From the IMG/VR virus record IMGVR_UViG_3300021579_000036, positions 1-25,422 of that record: a stretch of DNA of 25,422 nucleotides, one strand, 5' to 3'. Positions 21,608-25,422 of this stretch are shown piece after piece. The notes beneath the pieces are model-generated. The model searched no databases. It saw only the letters and a list, made by a program, of their open reading frames with translations, and was not told where the DNA came from. This DNA is from a virus. The first letter of the stretch is position 1; every line of letters starts with the position of its first letter. The translations under genes and the position numbers were made by a program.

Positions 21608-21789
21608 CTAAGTTCAATGTTCTCGATAATGATTTTCGCTTGATCGGGCAAATTAACGCCCCGACCCCGGAAGCCGCTCTGATAAAAGCCAAATCCGACC
21701 CCAAGATCAAGCGTCAATGTTTGAATCCGATGGTAGAGGAAGTGAAAGTTGCGGCTCAAGACACCCGTGCACGGATGTACCGGCAATGA
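21604..21789 (+). CDS. Hypothetical protein, 61 aa
   Basis: It starts in an ATGA overlap with the previous stop, and the AAAAGGAAGAAG before it is a ribosome site. The protein (MTKFNVLDNDFRLIGQINAP, then EAALIKAKSDPKIKRQ) is alpha/beta, with a strand-turn-strand start and a helix, like a tiny ferredoxin-type fold. Function unknown. It is coupled on both sides. Confidence 0.68.
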   Translation: MTKFNVLDNDFRLIGQINAPTPEAALIKAKSDPKIKRQCLNPMVEEVKVAAQDTRARMYRQ

Positions 21790-22082
21790 GTACGTTGACT
21801 TGTCCCCCCCGTTACGGAAACTGTGATCAAGGCCGTTCATGCCCCCGAAACCCCAATTTCGACGGGTCCCCAATTCGTGGGGTTCGTGATCTTAGTTGGT
21901 GGAAGCGCCGGGTCACGATGAATCCGGTCGTGAAGATCGTGCGTTGTTCTGACCCTCTCATGTGGTACGCTTCGAGAGTAGGCGAGGAAGTGACCGTCGA
22001 GCGAGTTGACCGTGAAGGGCTGTGGGCACGAGAGGGAGGCGAGTATAACGCCATCAACATCATCCGTTTTTCGGATGTCTAA
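21786..22082 (+). CDS. Hypothetical Cys-containing protein, 98 aa
   Basis: ATG 21786 overlaps the previous stop (ATGA). The first 20 residues hold Cys6, Cys13 and Cys19 in TCPPRYGNCDQGRSCPR, with no other Cys or His nearby to make a complete finger. Residues 45-98 (MNPVVKIVRCSDPLMWYASR, then a VGEEVTVERVDREGLWARE segment) form a small beta-barrel-like domain that I know from many short phage ORFs. The two halves may be a fusion of separate small proteins; an internal Met45 lacks a ribosome site, so one protein is favoured. Confidence 0.62.
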   Translation: MSTLTCPPRYGNCDQGRSCPRNPNFDGSPIRGVRDLSWWKRRVTMNPVVKIVRCSDPLMWYASRVGEEVTVERVDREGLWAREGGEYNAINIIRFSDV

Positions 22083-22344
22083 GACGGTCCACAAGAAAAT
22101 ACCCCGGCCTCTATCTTACTGGTTGCGTCACAAGCGCCAGAAGTGCGAGTGTCTGGGGTATTGGTTTCCCCATCGTAAGGGTGGGGGAGCTTGTGAACAT
22201 TCCTCCAAAGCCGATTATTACCACGCCCTGAGACAGGGGCTTTCCCAGGCTGAAGCTATGCAGTTGCTGTCTGCGTCCGACTTGGAAAAGCTCTTCCCGC
22301 TGCCCGATTCAACCCCGTCCGATGATTCGGACATCCCATTCTGA
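22075..22344 (+). CDS. Hypothetical Cys/His-motif protein, 89 aa
   Basis: It starts at ATG 22075, inside the end of the preceding gene (8-base overlap), so translation is probably coupled. Residues 24-42 carry Cys24-x-Cys26-x6-His33-x6-Cys40-x-His42 in KCECLGYWFPHRKGGGACEH, a likely metal-binding motif that I recognise from small phage proteins. A helical ADYYHALRQGLSQAEAMQLL follows and the C-terminus is acidic and disordered. It lies just upstream of the helicase gene. Function unknown, possibly nucleic-acid binding. Confidence 0.7.
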   Translation: MSKTVHKKIPRPLSYWLRHKRQKCECLGYWFPHRKGGGACEHSSKADYYHALRQGLSQAEAMQLLSASDLEKLFPLPDSTPSDDSDIPF

Positions 22345-22351
22345 GGACCAA

Positions 22352-24127
22352 ATGAAGAACGACATCGACGTTACCTTCGACACCAAGACGCGACGGCTGG
22401 TGTTCAAAGCCCCCTTTCACATGAGCGACGTTATTCGGGGGTTCCCGTCGCGTCGCTTCGATCCCAAGGGTAAAGTCTGGAAGGTGCCGCTTGTTAAGGC
22501 GAACATCAGCCATCTTCGTGAAGTCTTTCATCTGTACCCGTTCAACGTGTCGACCGAAGCCCAGGCAGCTTGTGCCGATCACGAAGCGCTGATGGCTGGC
22601 CCCAAGTACGTGCCTTTCCCCCGCCATATCTACGACTTCAAGAAGTCCCAGCTTAAATATGATCCGATGCAGCATCAAGACAAAATGCTCGATTTGTCGT
22701 ATGGGCTGAAGGCGTCGGCGTGGTTCGCTAAGATGGGGACGGGCAAGACGTTTGCGGCGGTGCACCTTGCGATGGCTCGTTGGGCTGCAGGACAAATTGA
22801 CGCTGTAATGATCATTTGCCCGTCCACTCTTCGCCGTACGTGGTTGAAGGAATTGGCCAAGTATGCCACGTATGACTACGATTTCCGGATTCATGAAACA
22901 AAGGCCCCGTGGTTGAAGGAATTCTATGTGACACGAGCCCAATTTGGTAAAGACGCCCTTCCCATTCTTGCGGTGTCCGTCGAGGGTCTTGGCGTGTCCG
23001 AAGCACTTTACGATTCAGCCTGCGGGTTCCTTGTTTCACGCCGTGTCATGGTTGTATGTGATGAATCTTCACGAATCAAAAATCCTGAGGCAAAGCGTAC
23101 GAAGAGGACGATTGACATTGGTGCCGCAGCCGAATATCGAATGATTCTCAATGGCACACCCATCGCTCTCGGTATTCAAGACTTGTGGAGTCAGTATGAA
23201 TTCCTCGACCCGAACATCATCGGGTGCGGGGATTACTGGGCTTTCAAGACTCGGTATATCGTCATGGGCGGGTATGAGAACAAGCAAATCGTCGGCGTGC
23301 AGAATGTCGATGAACTGATGAAGGCAATCATTCCGTACACCTGCGAAGTTGGTAAAGATGTCTTGAACTTACCGCCCAAAGTCGCGAAGCCGATCTATTG
23401 CGAAGCGAGCCCGGCACAAAAAATGCTATTCAAGCTGATTATTAAAGGGCCGACCGGCCATCCCGCCGAGCCGATCATTAAAGTGGAGAACGTGCTCGAA
23501 CGGAATCTCCGGCTTCAACAGGTGGTCGGTGGCTACTTGCCTCGTGGTGTGCCCTCGAAGAAAATGATCGATGGGATCGAATGCGAAGTGATCGAGACGG
23601 TGATTGAACCGCTGGCGGACAATCCCAAGCTGAACTTGCTACTTGACATGATCGAGGACAATTATGCCGGAACAAAGTTCATTATTTGGACCACCTTTGT
23701 CCACGAAATCGAGCACATCCGAGACACCCTCGCTAAAAAGTTCGGCCCTGAAACCGTCGAATGCTATTACGGAAAAACCGAAATGGACGACCGGAGCCGT
23801 ATTGAAGATCGGTACTGTAACGATAGCAGTATGCGATTCTTCATTGGAAACCCTGTGGCCGCTGGTTTGGGACTCACTCTCATCAGCGGAGAGAATGACG
23901 CTATGGTCTATTACAGCGGGACCAACGCATACATCGACCGAGCCCAATCCGAAGATCGTGCTCACCGAATTGGCCAAAAGAACTCGGTGACCGTCATTGA
24001 TTTGATCATGGAGCGGACAATCGATGAAGCAATCCAAGCCTCGATTGGCGAGAAGATGAATGTTGAGGAATATTTGATGACCAGAATTGCGCAGGGGTTG
24101 AGCATTTATGACCAAATGATGGGATGA
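22352..24127 (+). CDS. SNF2-family (superfamily 2) helicase/translocase with HARP-like N-terminus
   Basis: This 591-aa protein starts at ATG 22352 with GAGG 7 bases upstream. The helicase core has a Q-motif-like YDPMQHQDKML (103-113), Walker A AKMGTGKT (126-133), motif II CDESS (236-240), motif III LNGTP (266-270), motif IV FIIWTTFVHEIE (443-454), motif V-like GNPVAAGLGLTL (499-510) and motif VI DRAHRIGQ (535-542), the SNF2 signature. Motif II is DESS rather than DEAH. Residues 5-60 (FPSRRFDPKGKVWKVPL) resemble the HARP domain that binds forked DNA in SMARCAL1-like annealing helicases. It could remodel forks or remove proteins during phage replication. No nuclease domain is seen. Confidence 0.9.
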   Translation: MKNDIDVTFDTKTRRLVFKAPFHMSDVIRGFPSRRFDPKGKVWKVPLVKANISHLREVFHLYPFNVSTEAQAACADHEALMAGPKYVPFPRHIYDFKKSQLKYDPMQHQDKMLDLSYGLKASAWFAKMGTGKTFAAVHLAMARWAAGQIDAVMIICPSTLRRTWLKELAKYATYDYDFRIHETKAPWLKEFYVTRAQFGKDALPILAVSVEGLGVSEALYDSACGFLVSRRVMVVCDESSRIKNPEAKRTKRTIDIGAAAEYRMILNGTPIALGIQDLWSQYEFLDPNIIGCGDYWAFKTRYIVMGGYENKQIVGVQNVDELMKAIIPYTCEVGKDVLNLPPKVAKPIYCEASPAQKMLFKLIIKGPTGHPAEPIIKVENVLERNLRLQQVVGGYLPRGVPSKKMIDGIECEVIETVIEPLADNPKLNLLLDMIEDNYAGTKFIIWTTFVHEIEHIRDTLAKKFGPETVECYYGKTEMDDRSRIEDRYCNDSSMRFFIGNPVAAGLGLTLISGENDAMVYYSGTNAYIDRAQSEDRAHRIGQKNSVTVIDLIMERTIDEAIQASIGEKMNVEEYLMTRIAQGLSIYDQMMG

Positions 24128-24128
24128 A

Positions 24129-24159
24129 AGTAGGACTAGCCCTACTGGACAGTAGGACT
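24129..24159 (+). repeat. AGTAGGACT direct repeats with an intervening inverted copy
   Basis: AGTAGGACT occurs at 24129-24137 and 24151-24159, 22 bases apart (two helical turns). CCTACT (24141-24146) between them pairs with the first as a 6-bp hairpin. The second copy overlaps the promoter spacer at 24152. This is a possible operator, or a weak terminator for the helicase gene. Confidence 0.55.
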
Positions 24160-24174
24160 CCGCCGTGGTACACT
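24146..24174 (+). promoter_or_regulatory. Promoter of the 24204 gene
   Basis: TGGACA (24146-24151), a 17-base spacer and TACACT (24169-24174). GTGGTACACTCGG around the -10 is identical to the promoter at 19973-20002. The -10 ends 30 bases before the ATG. Confidence 0.7.
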
Positions 24175-24203
24175 CGGTACCTGATAGATACATAGGACAT
24201 CAA

Positions 24204-24572
24204 ATGAACAACCCGATTGTTTGGATTGTTAAAGAGCAAATGATCCGTGGCGAGACGCAGCCAATCCCCATGGATTACAGCCCGGCCATGGCCTTTGGCG
24301 ACATCGAGTTCATTACACATCACGACATGCCTTTGTACGGCAAATCCTCTGTCCAAGAACATTGGAACCATGATGTGCAAAGCTTCGTGAAGAAATACGA
24401 TCCGGACCGTGATTACATTATCACGACCGGCCAACCGATGGCAATTCTTGCTGTTGGGTTTGCACTGGGACAAGAGGGCAAGTGCCCTCGGTTTCTGGTT
24501 TGGAGGCGCGAAGAGAATCGTTATCGCGTCGTGAATTTTGACTCTACACTCGCTTGCGAGTCGATCATTTAA
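24204..24572 (+). CDS. Hypothetical protein, 122 aa
   Basis: It starts at ATG 24204, with AGGA 7 bases upstream and its own promoter. It is alpha/beta, with strands VWIVKEQMI (6-14) and DIEFITHHDM (33-42), a helix SSVQEHWNHDVQSFVKKYDP (48-67), a strand DYIITTGQPMAILAVGFALG (70-89) and a last strand FLVWRREENRYRVV. The segment YIITTGQPMAI with a following helix resembles a nucleotide-sugar or phosphate-binding strand-loop-helix, but I cannot name a family. It may be an early regulatory or modifying protein; unknown. Confidence 0.72.
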   Translation: MNNPIVWIVKEQMIRGETQPIPMDYSPAMAFGDIEFITHHDMPLYGKSSVQEHWNHDVQSFVKKYDPDRDYIITTGQPMAILAVGFALGQEGKCPRFLVWRREENRYRVVNFDSTLACESII

Positions 24573-24586
24573 AGGAATAGTAGCAA

Positions 24587-25177
24587 ATGAGCAACCTCAC
24601 TCTTTCCCGTTACGAAGGTCTGTTGGCCAATCTCGACGCTGGCGCCTATGAACTTCGTGATGCCGAGTTCTTCGATCTGGCTGAAACCCTCGAAGATGCT
24701 ATCCTGTTTCTGCAAGTCATCCGGTCACTTGACATCTTGATTGACGACTCGGCCCCCGCCGAGAAGATGACGGGCGACATGGAAACCCTGCGTCAGCTTT
24801 GCGTCAAGATGAAGGAATTGCAGAACCAAGCACTGGTCCTTAAGGCCCAAGCTGCTGATGTCCGCATCCCGCTCGACGAATTGCGTCTGAAGAAAATCCC
24901 CGAACTGATGGAGAGCCTGGAGGTCAAGACCACGACCTTCACAGGCTTGGGGCGGGTTCAGCTTGCATCCGATCTCTACGCGTCAACACGCAAAGGCCAG
25001 AAAGAGGCTGCGATGCAATGGCTCCGTGATTGTGGTTATGAGGACATGATCAAAGAGACGTACAACGCGTCCAGCCTCAAGGCCCTGTTCCGCCGCCAGA
25101 TCGTTGAAGGTGTTGACATCCCCGAGGAAATCTTCTCGGTTACGCCTTTCGTCCGTGCCTCTATCGTGAAAGCCTGA
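24587..25177 (+). CDS. Conserved phage hypothetical protein, 196 aa
   Basis: It has an AAAGGAA ribosome site and lies 14 bases after the previous stop. The N-terminal half is helical with a coiled-coil part at about 65-95. The C-terminal half, with GLGRVQLASDLYASTRKGQKE, then AMQWLRDCGYEDMIKETYNA and VDIPEEIFSVTPFVRASI, follows a pattern common in phage early-region proteins (a coiled coil, then LYAS, xxWLRxxGxxDLIKETVNAxxLKAL and LPEEFxxxPxTRAxI). That family is usually unnamed. It often lies near single-strand-binding or recombination genes, but I cannot assign a role. Confidence 0.75.
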   Translation: MSNLTLSRYEGLLANLDAGAYELRDAEFFDLAETLEDAILFLQVIRSLDILIDDSAPAEKMTGDMETLRQLCVKMKELQNQALVLKAQAADVRIPLDELRLKKIPELMESLEVKTTTFTGLGRVQLASDLYASTRKGQKEAAMQWLRDCGYEDMIKETYNASSLKALFRRQIVEGVDIPEEIFSVTPFVRASIVKA

Positions 25178-25179
25178 TT

Positions 25180-25359
25180 ATGGCCAAGATCGAGGTCCAT
25201 GAAACCGAGGTCGCTGGTCAAACGGGCGTGATTCTGGTCGTGGCGCCCGAAATGCTGGATTTCTTCCGGCAAGTGATTGAGAAGGGCATGGCCTTTGAGT
25301 TCGGCCAACCCGCTCAGTTATACGACCTCACCGACCGGCTTCGTCTGGTTAAATCTTAA
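25180..25359 (+). CDS. Hypothetical protein, 59 aa
   Basis: The ORF (MAKIEVHETEVAGQTGVILV, then VAPEMLDFFRQVIEKGMAFE and a basic end) starts 2 bases after the preceding stop, with no strong ribosome site of its own, so translation is probably coupled. It is alpha/beta and slightly acidic. It belongs to no family I recognise. Confidence 0.62.
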   Translation: MAKIEVHETEVAGQTGVILVVAPEMLDFFRQVIEKGMAFEFGQPAQLYDLTDRLRLVKS

Positions 25360-25369
25360 AGGAAGAGAA

Positions 25370-25422
25370 ATGCGCAACATCCAGTCACTCCGCCCCGACA
25401 CTGACGAAACCATTGAGCAAGA
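25370..25422 (+). CDS. Partial gene at the right edge
   Basis: ATG 25370 with AAAGGAAGAGAA before it opens a frame beginning MRNIQSLRPDTDETIEQ that runs off the window. Ten bases separate it from the previous stop. Too little is visible to assign it. Confidence 0.45.
   Translation, partial: MRNIQSLRPDTDETIEQ

Overview
The window is part of a tailed bacteriophage genome with a P22-like (podovirus-type) virion module. The evidence is a run of minus-strand genes whose products match the P22 set in order, length and motifs: small and large terminase, portal (733 aa), scaffold (299 aa), P22-type coat (403 aa), gp4-like tail accessory factor, gp10-like packaged-DNA stabilisation protein, and three DNA-ejection proteins. 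The promoters are near-consensus sigma70 type and the Shine-Dalgarno sites are strong, which suggests a Gram-negative proteobacterial host of moderately high GC. The host genus cannot be fixed from the window. No integrase, lysis gene, polymerase or tRNA is visible here.

Layout. Positions 1-16683 are the late/structural block, read leftwards. It starts at a consensus promoter (16691-16719) that fires almost on top of the terS ATG. Order of transcription: terS, a fibre-like protein, a 49-aa conserved small ORF, terL, an HNH endonuclease, a GNAT acetyltransferase, portal, scaffold, coat, a 130-aa virion-type protein between two mirror-image terminators, a 154-aa protein, gp4-like, gp10-like, two small tail-region proteins, a tail-fibre tip whose frame is broken inside a 15-bp inverted repeat, an Asp/Asn beta-hydroxylase-like oxygenase, a second GNAT, and three ejection proteins. 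The last of these runs off the left edge.

Positions 16720-17434 hold about 700 bases without a credible gene. The stretch is packed with short hairpins and inverted repeats and is the best candidate for a large structured RNA or cis-acting DNA region. Next comes a leftward gene for a 150-aa protein that shares a zinc-binding N-terminus with the HNH enzyme. Positions 17888-18085 are a divergent control region with two sigma70 promoters facing away from each other, three and a half 10-bp repeats between them, and a parS-like palindrome at the start codon of the leftward gene.

From 18086 to the right edge the genes run rightwards and look like an early block: small unknown proteins, several with their own TTGACA promoters; two paralogous Lys/Ala-rich proteins sharing a core of about 90 residues; a 200-bp structured intergenic segment; a tightly coupled set of five small genes with stop/start overlaps; an SNF2-type helicase with a HARP-like N-terminus; and conserved phage hypotheticals.

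The points most worth a second look are the 700-bp structured gap, the parS-like sites, the paralogous Lys/Ala-rich proteins with a nested promoter, the frame break inside a perfect hairpin in the tail tip gene, and the zinc module shared by two leftward genes.
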